Shown here: positions 43,634 to 52,868 of the stretch, in pieces
How the letters are laid out: each line of letters begins with the position of its first letter
How positions within the stretch are numbered: the first letter of the stretch is position 1
Source: Streptomyces spinoverrucosus
GTDB lineage: Bacteria > Actinomycetota > Actinomycetes > Streptomycetales > Streptomycetaceae
DNA length: 64,000 nucleotides
Assembly (NCBI RefSeq): GCF_015712165.1
Contig: NZ_JADPZX010000001.1
Coordinates: forward strand, 4,295,001 to 4,359,000
Direction of reading: 5' to 3'
Position numbers and translations under genes: made by a program
Notes under the pieces: generated by a model
What the model was told of the DNA's origin: nothing
Databases searched by the model: none
What the model saw: the letters and a program-made list of their open reading frames with translations, nothing else

Positions 43634-45385
43634 TCACAACCGCGGTTCCACCCGGGCGATCCTGCGCAGCGCGCCGGGCATGAACCGCGACAGCAGGTAC
43701 GCACCGCGTGCCTCAGGCGTCACCGGCACCACCGCCTCGTTGCGCACGACCGCCCGCAGGATCGCGTCGGCGACCTTCTCCGGCGGGTAGTTCCGCAGCC
43801 CGTACAGGCGGGCGGACCGCTGCTGACGCCGCCTCTCCTCGGCCGCGTCCACGCCGGCGAACCGTGCCGTCGACGTGATGTTGGTGTTGACGAAGCCCGG
43901 GCATATCGCCGTGACACCGATGCCCTGCCCGGCGAGCTCGGCGCGCAGGCACTCGCTCAGCATCAGCACGGCGGCCTTGGAGGTGCTGTAGGCGGGCAGC
44001 GCCCGGGAGGGCTGGTACGCCGCCGCCGACGCGGTGTTGACGATATGGCCGCCCTGCCCGCGCTCGGCCATCTGCCGGCCGAAGAGCCGGCAGCCGTGGA
44101 TCACACCCCACAGATTGACGTCGAGAACCTTGCGCCAGTCCTCGGGGGTGGTGTCCAGGAAGGATCCGGACAGGCCGATCCCGGCGTTGTTCACCAGCAC
44201 GTCCACGACGCCGTACTCGCTCGCGACCTTCTCCGCGAGCTTCTCCATCGCCTGCTCGTCGGAGACGTCGACCGTCTCGGCCCAGGCCTCCGGCGCGCCG
44301 ATCAGACGGGACATCTCCGCGGTCCGGGACGCCCCCTCCGGGTCCCGGTCGACGGCGATCACGCGGGCGCCGGCCTCCGCGAACGCGAACGCCGTGGCCC
44401 TGCCGATGCCGCTGCCCGCGCCCGTGACGAGCACGAGCTGCCCGCCGAAACGGTCCGCGTACCGGCCTGTCGCCTCGATCACCGGCCTGCCTCCTTCGTT
44501 CGCGGTCACGAACTCCTCGATCCAGGCGGCCAGCTGGTCCGGACGTGTGCGCGGGATCCAGTGCTTGGCGGGGAGCGTCCGCCGGGTCAGTTGCGGAGCC
44601 CACCGCTCCAGCTCGTCGTACAGCCGCTCGGACAGAAACGCGTCCCCAAGGGGCGTGATGAGCTGCACGGGCGCGTGCGCGTACGCGTCCGGGCGTGGCC
44701 TGCGCAGCCGGCTCCGTACGTTGTCCCGGTACAGCCACGCCCCGTGCGCCGCGTCCGTGGGCAGGGACGAGGTCGGGTAGCTGTCGCCGGGGATCTTCTC
44801 CATGCGCTCCAGGACACGTGGCCAGCGCTTGCCGAGGGGGCCGCGCCACGCCAGTTCGGGCAGCACGGGCGTGTGCAGCAGGTAGACGTACCAGGACTTG
44901 GCGCCCTGACCGAGGAGTTCGCCGACCCGGCGTGGGGTGGGGCGTTTGACCCGCTGCTGGATCCAGTGGCCGAAGTGGTCCAGGGAGGGCCCGGACATCG
45001 AGGTGAAGGACGCGATCCGGCCCTCGGTGCGCCGGACGGTGACGAACTCCCACGCCTGCACCGAACCCCAGTCGTGCCCCACCAGGTGCACCGGACGGCC
45101 CGGACTCACCGCGTCCACCACGGCCAGGAAGTCGTCCGTCAGCTTCTCCAGCGTGAACCCGCCGCGCAATGGCCGCGGTGCCGTGGACCGGCCGTGGCCC
45201 CGGACGTCGTACAACACGACGTGGAAGTGTTCGGCGAGGCGGACCGCCACGTCGGACCACACCTCCTTGCTGTCCGGATAGCCGTGCACGAGGACGACCG
45301 TCGGCTGCTGCGGATCCCCCAGCTCGGCAACGCACAGCTCGACGCCGCCCGTGTGCACCCGGCGCTCCCGCGCACCTGCGAGCAT
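43634..45385 (-). CDS. EphD-like fusion: alpha/beta-hydrolase plus short-chain dehydrogenase
   Basis: The product is 583 residues. Residues 1-290 are an epoxide-hydrolase-like alpha/beta hydrolase: VVLVHGYPDSKEVW (oxyanion H-G-x-P), and GHDWGSVQAWEF with nucleophile Asp. Residues 310-580 are an SDR: LVLVTGAGSGIGRATAF for the dinucleotide, NNAGIGLSG, and Y-S-T-S-K-A (Tyr-x3-Lys catalytic pair). The same order occurs in mycobacterial EphD. The ATG at 45385 has GGAGAAG upstream and lies next to the M24 gene stop. Substrate unknown, probably a lipid epoxide or hydroxy compound. Confidence 0.9.
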   Translation of the reverse strand: MLAGARERRVHTGGVELCVAELGDPQQPTVVLVHGYPDSKEVWSDVAVRLAEHFHVVLYDVRGHGRSTAPRPLRGGFTLEKLTDDFLAVVDAVSPGRPVHLVGHDWGSVQAWEFVTVRRTEGRIASFTSMSGPSLDHFGHWIQQRVKRPTPRRVGELLGQGAKSWYVYLLHTPVLPELAWRGPLGKRWPRVLERMEKIPGDSYPTSSLPTDAAHGAWLYRDNVRSRLRRPRPDAYAHAPVQLITPLGDAFLSERLYDELERWAPQLTRRTLPAKHWIPRTRPDQLAAWIEEFVTANEGGRPVIEATGRYADRFGGQLVLVTGAGSGIGRATAFAFAEAGARVIAVDRDPEGASRTAEMSRLIGAPEAWAETVDVSDEQAMEKLAEKVASEYGVVDVLVNNAGIGLSGSFLDTTPEDWRKVLDVNLWGVIHGCRLFGRQMAERGQGGHIVNTASAAAYQPSRALPAYSTSKAAVLMLSECLRAELAGQGIGVTAICPGFVNTNITSTARFAGVDAAEERRRQQRSARLYGLRNYPPEKVADAILRAVVRNEAVVPVTPEARGAYLLSRFMPGALRRIARVEPRL

Positions 45386-45387
45386 CG

Positions 45388-46230
45388 TCACTTCTCCTCC
45401 GCCCAGCGCCGCACGTGCGGCAGATCGTCGTCCAGCCAGAAGGCGCTCTCCTCGGGGTCCCCGGAGTCGGTGACGACCAGGATCTCCTCGAACTTCGCGC
45501 CCGTCCCCCGGAAGCCCAGATGGGGTTCGACCGCCCACAGGCCCGGCTGCGGCGGGTGGTCGGAGAAGCGGTACGGCGACCAGAGCGGGGACCAGCCCTC
45601 GCGGTGACCGTGCAGCGCATCGCTCGCGAGACCCTTCAGGGACTGCGTGCCGAACCCGAACAGCCGCGGGGACCAGCGACGCTCGCGCACCCGGTCCACC
45701 TTGTGGGCGATCACTCCGAAGGGGTACGCGCGGTGCCGGTTGGCGTAACCCTGGCGGACCATGAGGCGGTCCACGTCCTCGTAGATCTCGCGCAGGGAGC
45801 GCCGCTCGCGCACCTCGCGCAGGATCAGCTCGCGGTGCGCCTCCAGGTCGGCCATCAGCTTGTTCTGTACGGGGTTGATGCCGAGCGAGCCCGAGTAGCC
45901 GATGTCCGCCGTGTGGCCCTCGAACACCGGTGCCATGTCGAGGATGAACGGCATCCCCGGCTCCAGGAGCCGGTTGGTGGGGAAGAACTGCAGCGGCACA
46001 CGAAAGTCGACGAACGCCGTGCGATCGCCGAACCAGGCGAACGGCAGGTGGAACCAGTCCCGCACACCCCGCTCGCGCAGCCAATCGCGCTGCATCCGCG
46101 CCGCCTCACGCTCCGTCACACCCGGCTTCAGCTGGGCGGCCACGGCCTCCGCGCACTCGTAGGCGAGGTGCTGCACCTTGCGGAACCCACGCAGCTCCGC
46201 CGAGCGTTCACTGGTCATTGCCGTAGCCAT
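45388..46230 (-). CDS. M24-family metallopeptidase-like protein
   Basis: This 280-residue protein has the pita-bread fold of methionine aminopeptidase, creatinase and Xaa-Pro peptidases. It has ILDMAPVFEGHTADIGYSG (Asp-x10-Asp metal pair), a region rich in H-G-H-R, then WAVEPHLGFRGTGAKFEEILVVTD, where Glu and the E-E-I motif fit the rest of the site. It starts at ATG 46230. The stop is 3 bases before the EphD-like ATG, so the two are probably cotranscribed. Peptidase or non-peptide substrate is open; unusually, the adjacent partner is a lipid-type enzyme. Confidence 0.85.
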   Translation of the reverse strand: MATAMTSERSAELRGFRKVQHLAYECAEAVAAQLKPGVTEREAARMQRDWLRERGVRDWFHLPFAWFGDRTAFVDFRVPLQFFPTNRLLEPGMPFILDMAPVFEGHTADIGYSGSLGINPVQNKLMADLEAHRELILREVRERRSLREIYEDVDRLMVRQGYANRHRAYPFGVIAHKVDRVRERRWSPRLFGFGTQSLKGLASDALHGHREGWSPLWSPYRFSDHPPQPGLWAVEPHLGFRGTGAKFEEILVVTDSGDPEESAFWLDDDLPHVRRWAEEK

Positions 46231-46268
46231 GGCACCCCGTCCCACCGGTTGCGGTACGTGCACGTAAC

Positions 46269-46297
46269 TTGACATCGGTGAATGTGACAGTTGTTAG
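46269..46297 (+). promoter_or_regulatory. Probable promoter of the ABC-transporter operon
   Basis: TTGACA at 46269-46274, 17 bases, then TGTTAG at 46292-46297 lie in the divergent gap between the M24 gene and the ABC genes. A CCCTCAGGG-type short repeat occurs three times downstream (about 46328-46372). Confidence 0.5.
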
Positions 46298-46422
46298 AGG
46301 CTGCGTCAATAGGCCGGTGTCTTCCACCCTCAGGGCCCGGCCCTTCGGCCCTCAGGGTGACCCTCAGGGTCCCGTAATACTCAAGAGTGACGTGAAGACG
46401 GCTCTGCGGTCTGACGACGTGC

Positions 46423-47457
46423 ATGGCGCGGATCACTACCGTCGAAGACGTGACTGTGATCGCGACCGAAAGCCTGAGCAAGCGGTTCCCCCGGGTGACC
46501 GCGCTTGACCGGCTCTCCGTGGACGTCGGGCCCGGTGTGACCGGACTCGTCGGAGCCAATGGAGCCGGCAAGTCCACACTGATCAAGATCCTGCTGGGTC
46601 TGTCCCCCGCCACCGAGGGCCGCGCCGAAGTGCTCGGACTCGATGTCGCCACCAAGGGCGCCGCCATCCGCGAGCGCGTGGGATACATGCCGGAGCACGA
46701 CTGTCTGCCGCCCGACGTCTCGGCCACCGAGTTCGTCGTCCACATGGCGCGCATGTCCGGCCTCCCGCCCGCCGCCGCGCGCGAGCGCACCGCGGACACC
46801 CTGCGCCACGTCGGCCTGTACGAGGAGCGCTACCGCCCCATCGGTGGCTACTCGACCGGCATGAAGCAGCGCGTCAAGCTGGCGCAGGCCCTCGTCCACG
46901 ACCCGCAGCTGGTCTTCCTGGACGAGCCGACCAACGGCCTCGACCCGGTCGGCCGGGACGAGATGCTCGGCCTGATCCGCCGGGTCTACACCGACTTCGG
47001 CATCTCGGTTCTGGTCACCTCGCATCTGCTGGGCGAGTTGGAGCGCACCTGCGACCACGTGGTCGTGGTCGACGGCGGCAAGCTCCTGCGCTCCAGCTCC
47101 ACCACGGACTTCACGCAGACCACGACCACCCTCGCCATCGAGGTCACCGACACCGACGAGCACCCGGACGGCACCCGCGCGGTGCGCGACGCGCTCCACG
47201 CGCGCGGGGTGACCGTCGCCGCCGGCAGCGGACTGCCCGGCGCCGGCCACGTCCTGCTGCTCACCGCGCAGGGCGAGGAGACCTACGACCTGGTCCGGGA
47301 CACGGTCGCCGAGCTCGGTCTCGGCCTGGTGCGCATGGAGCAGCGCCGGCACCAGATCGCGGAGGTCTTCACGACCGACACGGACACCGATACGGCCACA
47401 GACACGGCCACCGGCACCGACGAGCAGCGGAAGGAGGCGGTCCGCCATGGCGGTTGA
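46423..47457 (+). CDS. ABC transporter ATP-binding protein
   Basis: This ATPase of about 344 residues has Walker A GANGAGKSTL near residue 45, YSTGMKQRVKLAQALV (signature), LVFLDEPTNGLDP (Walker B) and a switch His in VTSHLLGELE. The C-terminal 100 residues are a less conserved accessory region ending in Thr/Asp repeats (TDTDTDTATDTATG). Start: ATG 46423, or GTG 46450 (V-T-V-I-A-T-E-S-L). It overlaps the permease ATG by 11 bases. It is ATPase number one of a four-gene ABC-2-type set and probably pairs with the next permease. Confidence 0.9.
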   Translation: MARITTVEDVTVIATESLSKRFPRVTALDRLSVDVGPGVTGLVGANGAGKSTLIKILLGLSPATEGRAEVLGLDVATKGAAIRERVGYMPEHDCLPPDVSATEFVVHMARMSGLPPAAARERTADTLRHVGLYEERYRPIGGYSTGMKQRVKLAQALVHDPQLVFLDEPTNGLDPVGRDEMLGLIRRVYTDFGISVLVTSHLLGELERTCDHVVVVDGGKLLRSSSTTDFTQTTTTLAIEVTDTDEHPDGTRAVRDALHARGVTVAAGSGLPGAGHVLLLTAQGEETYDLVRDTVAELGLGLVRMEQRRHQIAEVFTTDTDTDTATDTATGTDEQRKEAVRHGG

Positions 47458-48355
47458 GCAGCCCGTACCCACGGCGCCGGGTGACCAGACCCGTATCCAC
47501 AACATCGGCTACCGCACGTACGTCGGCCCGCGCCTGGGCCGCTCCTACGCGACCCGCTCCCTCTACTCGCAGTCCCTGCGCGGCGCCTACGGCCTCGGCC
47601 GCTCGGTGAAGTCCAAGGTGCTGCCGATGCTGCTGTTCGTGGTGATGTGCGTACCCGCGGCCATCATGGTCGCCGTCGCGGTCGCCACCAAGGCCAACGA
47701 CCTGCCGGTCGACTACACGCGCTACGCGATCATCATGCAGGCCGTGATCAGCCTGTACATCGCCTCGCAGGCACCCCAGTCCGTCTCACGCGACCTGCGC
47801 TTCAAGACGGTGCCGCTGTACTTCTCGCGTCCCATCGAGACCGCGGACTACGTGCGCGCCAAGTACGCGGCGCTGGCCTCGGCGATGTTCATCCTCACCG
47901 CCGCCCCGCTGCTCGTGCTCTACGTCGGCGCGCTGCTGGCCAAGCTCGACTTCGCCGACCAGACCAAGGGATTCGCACAGGGACTCGTCTCCGTGGCACT
48001 GCTCTCACTGCTCTTCGCCGGCATCGGGCTGGTCATCGCGTCGGTCACCCCGCGCCGCGGCTTCGGCATCGCCGCCGTGATCGCCGTGCTGACCATTTCC
48101 TACGGCGCGGTGTCGACCCTGCAGGCCATCGCGGACGCGCAGGGCACCTCGGACTCCATCGCCTGGATCGGACTCTTCTCGCCTATCACCCTCATCGACG
48201 GAGTGCAGTCCGCCTTCCTCGGCGCGCAATCGGCATTCCCCGGCGGGGTCGGCCCGACGAACGCCGAGGGCGTCGTCTACGTCATCGTCGCGCTGGGCCT
48301 CATCGCCGCGAGCTACGGCCTGCTGATGCGCCGCTACAAGAAGGTGGGACTGTGA
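47447..48355 (+). CDS. ABC-2-type transporter permease
   Basis: This 302-residue permease begins MAVEQPVPTAPGDQTRIHNIGYRTYVGPRLGR. It has a hydrophilic N-terminus and about six hydrophobic segments (VLPMLLFVVMCVPAAIMVAVA; AIIMQAVISLYIASQ; ...GLVIASVTPRRGFGIAAVIAVL). AAGGAGG lies upstream of the ATG. Its stop overlaps the next ATPase start (GTGA), so the genes are translationally coupled. The N-terminal motif with a short re-entrant segment is usual for ABC-2 permeases with soluble N-termini. Substrate unknown. Confidence 0.88.
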   Translation: MAVEQPVPTAPGDQTRIHNIGYRTYVGPRLGRSYATRSLYSQSLRGAYGLGRSVKSKVLPMLLFVVMCVPAAIMVAVAVATKANDLPVDYTRYAIIMQAVISLYIASQAPQSVSRDLRFKTVPLYFSRPIETADYVRAKYAALASAMFILTAAPLLVLYVGALLAKLDFADQTKGFAQGLVSVALLSLLFAGIGLVIASVTPRRGFGIAAVIAVLTISYGAVSTLQAIADAQGTSDSIAWIGLFSPITLIDGVQSAFLGAQSAFPGGVGPTNAEGVVYVIVALGLIAASYGLLMRRYKKVGL

Positions 48356-49263
48356 CCACGCTCTCCCTCGACCACGTCTCCCGCTGGTTCGGCAACGTGG
48401 TCGCCGTCAACGACATCACCATGACGATCGGCCCCGGCGTCACCGGCCTGCTGGGCCCCAACGGCGCCGGAAAGTCCACCCTGATCAACATGATGGGCGG
48501 CTTCCTGGCCCCCTCGACCGGCACGGTCACGCTCGACGGGCAGCAGGTCTGGCGCAACGAGCGGATCTACCAGCACATCGGCATCGTCCCCGAGCGCGAG
48601 GCGATGTACGACTTCCTCACTGGCCGCGAATTCGTCGTCGCCAACGCCGAGTTGCACGGCCTGGGCGCGAAGGCCGCCCAGAAGGCCCTCGCAACGGTCG
48701 AGATGGAGTACGCGCAGGACCGCAAGATCGCCACGTACTCCAAGGGCATGCGGCAGCGCGTCAAGATGGCCAGCGCGCTGGTCCACGACCCCTCGCTGCT
48801 CCTGCTGGACGAGCCCTTCAACGGCATGGACCCGCGCCAGCGCATGCAGCTGATGGACCTGCTGCGGCGGATGGGCGACGAGGGCCGTACGGTCCTGTTC
48901 TCCTCGCACATCCTCGAAGAGGTCGAGCAACTCGCCTGGCACATCGAGGTCGTGGTCGCCGGACGGCACGCGGCCAGCGGTGACTTCCGCAAGATCCGCC
49001 GCCTGATGACCGACCGGCCGCACCGCTACCTGGTGCGTTCCAGCGACGACCGCGCCCTCGCGGCCGCGCTGATCGCCGACCCGTCCACGTCCGGCATCGA
49101 AGTGGACCTCACCGAGGGCGCGTTGCGTATCCAGGCCGTCGACTTCGGCCGCTTCACCGCCCTGCTGCCGCAGGTGGCCCGGGACCACGGCATCCGTCTG
49201 CTGACGGTCTCGCCGTCCGACGAGTCCCTCGAGTCCGTGTTCTCGTACCTGGTCACGGCGTAG
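48352..49263 (+). CDS. ABC transporter ATP-binding protein
   Basis: This 303-residue ATPase starts at GTG 48352: M-T-T-L-S-L-D-H-V-S-R-W-F-G-N-V-V-A-V-N-D. Walker A is GPNGAGKSTLINMM near residue 40, the signature YSKGMRQRVKMASALV, and Walker B LLLLDEPFNGMDPRQR; the switch His is in FSSHILEEVE. It is the second ATPase of the cluster and likely pairs with the permease 10 bases downstream. The presence of two ATPases and two permeases in one operon suggests either a heteromeric exporter or two related ones. Confidence 0.9.
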   Translation: MTTLSLDHVSRWFGNVVAVNDITMTIGPGVTGLLGPNGAGKSTLINMMGGFLAPSTGTVTLDGQQVWRNERIYQHIGIVPEREAMYDFLTGREFVVANAELHGLGAKAAQKALATVEMEYAQDRKIATYSKGMRQRVKMASALVHDPSLLLLDEPFNGMDPRQRMQLMDLLRRMGDEGRTVLFSSHILEEVEQLAWHIEVVVAGRHAASGDFRKIRRLMTDRPHRYLVRSSDDRALAAALIADPSTSGIEVDLTEGALRIQAVDFGRFTALLPQVARDHGIRLLTVSPSDESLESVFSYLVTA

Positions 49264-49273
49264 GAGGCCGAAG

Positions 49274-49993
49274 ATGTACGACCCCACAGTCGCCCGGCTC
49301 ACCTACCGGGCCCTGCTCGGCCGGCGCCGGGCCCTCATCCTCGGCGCGCTGCCGCTGCTGCTGATCGCGATCTCCGTGGTGGTGCGCGGCCTCGCCGGCG
49401 CCGACGACCAGACCGCCGCCGATCTGCTGGGCGGGCTCGCGCTCGCCACGATGGTGCCGATCATCGGTGTCATCGCCGGCACGGGCGCGATCGGCCCGGA
49501 GATCGACGACGGCTCGGTGGTGTATCTGCTGTCCAAGCCGGTGAAGCGGCCGACGATCATCTTCACCAAACTGATCGTGGCGATCGCGGTGACCATGGTG
49601 TTCTCGGCGGTGCCCACCCTGATCGCCGGCTTCATCCTGAACGGCAACAGCCAGCAGATCGCCGTCGCCTACACGGTGGCCGCGCTGGTCGCCTCCATCG
49701 CGTACGCGGCGCTGTTCCTGCTGCTCGGCACGGTGTCCCGGCACGCGGTGGTGTTCGGCCTGGTCTACGCGCTGGTCTGGGAGGCCCTGTTCGGCTCCCT
49801 GGTGTCCGGGGCGCGCACGCTCAGCGTCCAGCAGTGGTCGCTGGCGGTGGCCCACAGGGTCGGCAACGGTGAGCTGGTGACATCCGACGTCGGGCTGCCG
49901 ACGGCGGCGGTGCTGCTGGTCGCGGTCACCGTGCTCGCCACCTGGTACGCCGGGCAGAAGCTGCGGTCGCTGACGCTGGCCGGGGAGGAGTGA
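49274..49993 (+). CDS. ABC-2-type transporter permease
   Basis: This 239-residue permease has about six membrane helices, starting MYDPTVARLTYRALLGRRRALILGALPLLLIAISVVVRGL and then GSVVYLLSKPVKRPTIIFTKLIVAIAVTMVFSAVP. The S-K-P-V-K-R-P pattern after helix 2 is common to this ABC-2 group. It lies 10 bases after the ATPase. It is the last gene of the set. No obvious terminator follows closely; the gap to the next gene is 122 bases. Confidence 0.88.
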   Translation: MYDPTVARLTYRALLGRRRALILGALPLLLIAISVVVRGLAGADDQTAADLLGGLALATMVPIIGVIAGTGAIGPEIDDGSVVYLLSKPVKRPTIIFTKLIVAIAVTMVFSAVPTLIAGFILNGNSQQIAVAYTVAALVASIAYAALFLLLGTVSRHAVVFGLVYALVWEALFGSLVSGARTLSVQQWSLAVAHRVGNGELVTSDVGLPTAAVLLVAVTVLATWYAGQKLRSLTLAGEE

Positions 49994-50115
49994 GGGCGCC
50001 GGGCCCTTGACAGGGCCCGGCCCTGACATCCGCTTCACCTCTGTCCGGGCACACTGGGCAAAGCGGATGCAAAGCTGATGCATTGCACCGACTTCAGGAC
50101 CGGGAGGCAGGCAGA

Positions 50116-50355
50116 ATGTCGCAGCACGAGGACCGCGCACAGTCCGGGGACTCCGGGGACGACGCCTGGGAAAGCCTGGTCCTGGACGACGACTTCATAC
50201 GCGGGGCCGGTACGGCCGAACCGTCCGCCCGCGCCCGGATGCTGGCCGCGCGGTGGCGCCGCGAGGCGCCCGAACCGCAGCCGTGGCGCTCCGACGAACC
50301 GCCGGCGGGCTGGTTCTTCAGCAAGGTTCGCCGGCGGAGGTGGCGTCGACGTTAG
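50116..50355 (+). CDS. Small conserved actinobacterial protein
   Basis: This 79-residue protein starts MSQHEDRAQSGDSGDDAWESLVLDDDFIRGAG and ends WFFSKVRRRRWRRR. It has an acidic first half and a strongly basic C-terminus. The E-S-L-V-L-D-D-D-F-I-R-G-A and S-A-R-A-R-M-L-A-A-R-W-R segments resemble small proteins I recall from other Streptomyces at this position, function unknown. GGGAGGCAGG upstream supports the ATG at 50116; an ATG at 50083 adds 11 residues. Confidence 0.7.
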   Translation: MSQHEDRAQSGDSGDDAWESLVLDDDFIRGAGTAEPSARARMLAARWRREAPEPQPWRSDEPPAGWFFSKVRRRRWRRR

Positions 50356-50775
50356 CGGGGCTCCGGCAGCCTCTTTAATCAGTGGCGCCCAACTCGGCGT
50401 ACCGGCATGCTGGTTGTGTCCACGACGCCGGACCGGTCCGGCGCCACTGTCTGGGAGAGGAGCCGGACGATGTCCATGCACGGCAGTACGTCCAGCTCCC
50501 GTCAGGGCAGCCCGCGGCGGACTCCGGAGTAGTCGCCACCGCTCCGTCGAGCTCGCCCCATACGGGGAGCTGCCCGGGGCGGCCGCTTCGAGCACGCGAT
50601 GTCGCTCTCGCGTGGGCCGCCCACCCAGTCGCTGCCGCTTTGGCTTGGCCGAGTTACCAGTAGGCCTCGTCGAAGAGGCACCGCACGTTGGGGTGGCCGG
50701 GTTGGTTGCGCTGCTCGGCGCCACGAGGTGCCGCTGCGCCCACCCGTGCCGCCCCAGCGGCACGACTGCCCGCAG
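50356..50775. other. Gap with an 18-bp palindrome and a possible 20-codon ORF
   Basis: CGCCGGACCGGTCCGGCG at 50426-50443 is a perfect palindrome. Next, GGAGAGGAG at 50454-50462 precedes ATG 50470, opening a 20-codon frame (MSMHGSTSSSRQGSPRRTPE) that stops at 50530-50532. The frame might be a tiny gene or the broken start of a longer one. Longer frames in the rest of the gap do not look coding. Confidence 0.4.
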
Positions 50776-51594
50776 CTATGCCAGCAGACGCTCCAGCACC
50801 ACCGCGATCCCGTCCTCCTCGTTGGACGCGGTCACCTCGTCGGCCACCGCCCGCAGTTCCTCGTGGGCGTTGGCCATCGCCACACCCCGGGCCGCCCAGG
50901 CGAACATCGGGATGTCGTTGGGCATGTCGCCGAAGGCGATGGTGCCCGCGGCCTTCACGCCCAGACGCCGGGCCGCAAGCGACAGCCCCGTCGCCTTGGA
51001 CAGGCCGAGGGGGAGGAGTTCGACGATGCCCTGGCCCGCCATGGTGACGGTGACGAAACCGCCCGCGGCGCGCTGGGCGACCTCCGCGAGCTCGTCGTCG
51101 GTCAGGGTCGGGTGCTGGATGTAGATCTTGTTCAGCGGCGCCGACCAGAGGTCCGACGCCTCCGTGAAGGGCGTCGCGGGCAGCCCGCCCTGGAGCGCGT
51201 AGCCCGGCCCGACCAGCACCTCGCCGTCCAGGCCGTCGCGGCTCGCCGCCAGATACAGCGGGCCGACCTCCGCCTCGATCTTGGCCAGGGCCACCCCCGC
51301 CAGCTGCCGGTCCAGGGTCACCGACGTCAGTAGACGGTGCTCGCCGGCGTCGTACACCTGTGCGCCCTGGCCGCAGACGGCGAGACCCCTGTAGCCGAGG
51401 TCGTCGAGGATGTGCCGGGTCCACGGGACCGCGCGTCCGGTGACGACGATGTGCGCGGCGCCCGCCGCGGTGGCCGCGGTGAGCGCCTCACGGGTGCGGC
51501 GCGAGACCGACTCGTCGGAGCGCAGGAGCGTGCCGTCGAGGTCGGTGGCGATCAGTCGGTAGGGGAAACCGGGGGCGGGAGCCGTGTCGCTCAC
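50776..51594 (-). CDS. HAD-superfamily sugar-phosphatase (Cof/YidA type)
   Basis: This 272-residue HAD hydrolase starts at GTG 51594 (V-S-D-T-A-P). Motif I is [18 protein letters not shown], then [11 protein letters not shown], and [30 protein letters not shown] at the end. It is a paralogue of the protein at 39601-40470. The GTG overlaps the serS stop by four bases (GTGA), so translation is coupled to serS. A sugar or cofactor phosphate is the likely substrate. Confidence 0.9.
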   Translation of the reverse strand: MSDTAPAPGFPYRLIATDLDGTLLRSDESVSRRTREALTAATAAGAAHIVVTGRAVPWTRHILDDLGYRGLAVCGQGAQVYDAGEHRLLTSVTLDRQLAGVALAKIEAEVGPLYLAASRDGLDGEVLVGPGYALQGGLPATPFTEASDLWSAPLNKIYIQHPTLTDDELAEVAQRAAGGFVTVTMAGQGIVELLPLGLSKATGLSLAARRLGVKAAGTIAFGDMPNDIPMFAWAARGVAMANAHEELRAVADEVTASNEEDGIAVVLERLLA

Positions 51595-52868
51595 TTGGCC
51601 ACCGGCTCCAGGACCTCCCGGCCGCCCAGATACGGACGCAGCACCTCGGGCACGCGCACGGAGCCGTCGGCCTGCTGGTGGTTCTCGAGGATCGCGACGA
51701 TCGTGCGCGGTACGGCGCACAGGGTGCCGTTCAGCGTCGCCAACGGCCGCACGGTCTTCCCCTCACGGACGCGGATCGACAGACGGCGGGACTGGAACTC
51801 GGTGCAGTCCGAGGTCGAGGTCAGCTCGCGGTACTTGCCCTGCGTCGGGATCCACGCCTCGCAGTCGAACTTGCGCGAGGCGGAGGCGCCCAGGTCACCG
51901 GAGGCCACGTCGATCACACGGAACGGCAGCTCCAGCGAGGTCAGCCACTGCTTCTCCCACTCCAGCAGGCGCTGGTGCTCGGCCTGCGAGTCCTCGGGAG
52001 CGACGTACGAGAACATCTCGACCTTGTCGAACTGGTGCACGCGGAAGATGCCTCGCGTGTCCTTGCCGTGCGAGCCGGCCTCGCGGCGGAAGCAGGGCGA
52101 GAAGCCCGCGTAGCGCAGCGGGAGTTTGGCGGCGTCGAGGATCTCGTCCATGTGGTACGCGGCCAGCGGCACCTCGGACGTGCCGACCAGGTAGAGGTCG
52201 TCGCTCGCGAGGTGGTAGACGTCCTGGGCGGCCTGGCCGAGGAAGCCGGTGCCGGCCATCGACTGCGGGCGGACCAGCGCCGGGGTGAGCATCGGGGTGA
52301 AGCCGGCCGCCGTGGCCTGCGCCATCGCGGCGTTCACCAGGGCCAGCTCCAGCAGGGCGCCGACGCCCGTGAGGAAGTAGAAACGCGAACCCGAGACCTT
52401 CGCGCCGCGTTCGACGTCGATCGCGCCGAGGATCTGGCCGAGCTCCAGGTGGTCCTTCGGCTCGAAGCCCTCGGCGCCGAAGTCACGGATCGTGCCGTGC
52501 GTCTCCAGCGTGGCGAAGTCCTCCTCGCCGCCGACGGGGACGTCCGGGTGGACGAGGTTGCCGAGCTTGAGGAGCAGTTCCTGGGTCTCGGCGTCGGCCG
52601 CGTCGCGCTCCGCGTCGGCGGCCTTGACGTCGGCGGCGAGCTGGCCGGCCTTCTTCAGCAGCTCGGCCTTCTCGTCGCCGGAGGCCTTGCCGATGAGCTT
52701 GCCGAGGCCCTTCTGTTCGTTGCGCAGCTCGTCGAAGCGGACGCCGGACGACCTGCGCCGCTCATCGGCAGACAGGAGGGCGTCGACGAGCGCGACGTCC
52801 TCTCCACGGGCGCGCTGCGAGGCGCGCACTCGGTCGGGGTCTTCACGGAGCAGGCGAAGGTCAATCAC
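51591..52868 (-). CDS. serS: Seryl-tRNA synthetase
   Basis: This 425-residue class II synthetase charges tRNA-Ser. An N-terminal helical arm is at about 25-100 ([20 protein letters not shown]...[28 protein letters not shown]). The catalytic motifs are: motif 1 within [26 protein letters not shown]; motif 2 [31 protein letters not shown]; motif 3 [20 protein letters not shown]. Starts at GTG 52868 ([14 protein letters not shown]). It is coupled to the HAD gene and lies 605 bases from pheA, a gap with a DnaA-box cluster. Confidence 0.97.
   Translation of the reverse strand: MIDLRLLREDPDRVRASQRARGEDVALVDALLSADERRRSSGVRFDELRNEQKGLGKLIGKASGDEKAELLKKAGQLAADVKAADAERDAADAETQELLLKLGNLVHPDVPVGGEEDFATLETHGTIRDFGAEGFEPKDHLELGQILGAIDVERGAKVSGSRFYFLTGVGALLELALVNAAMAQATAAGFTPMLTPALVRPQSMAGTGFLGQAAQDVYHLASDDLYLVGTSEVPLAAYHMDEILDAAKLPLRYAGFSPCFRREAGSHGKDTRGIFRVHQFDKVEMFSYVAPEDSQAEHQRLLEWEKQWLTSLELPFRVIDVASGDLGASASRKFDCEAWIPTQGKYRELTSTSDCTEFQSRRLSIRVREGKTVRPLATLNGTLCAVPRTIVAILENHQQADGSVRVPEVLRPYLGGREVLEPVAK

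Noticed and set aside
46256..46268. GTACGTGCACGTAAC upstream of the ABC genes as a parS variant
   Set aside because: It shares CACGT only and lacks the GTTTC/GAAAC arms.
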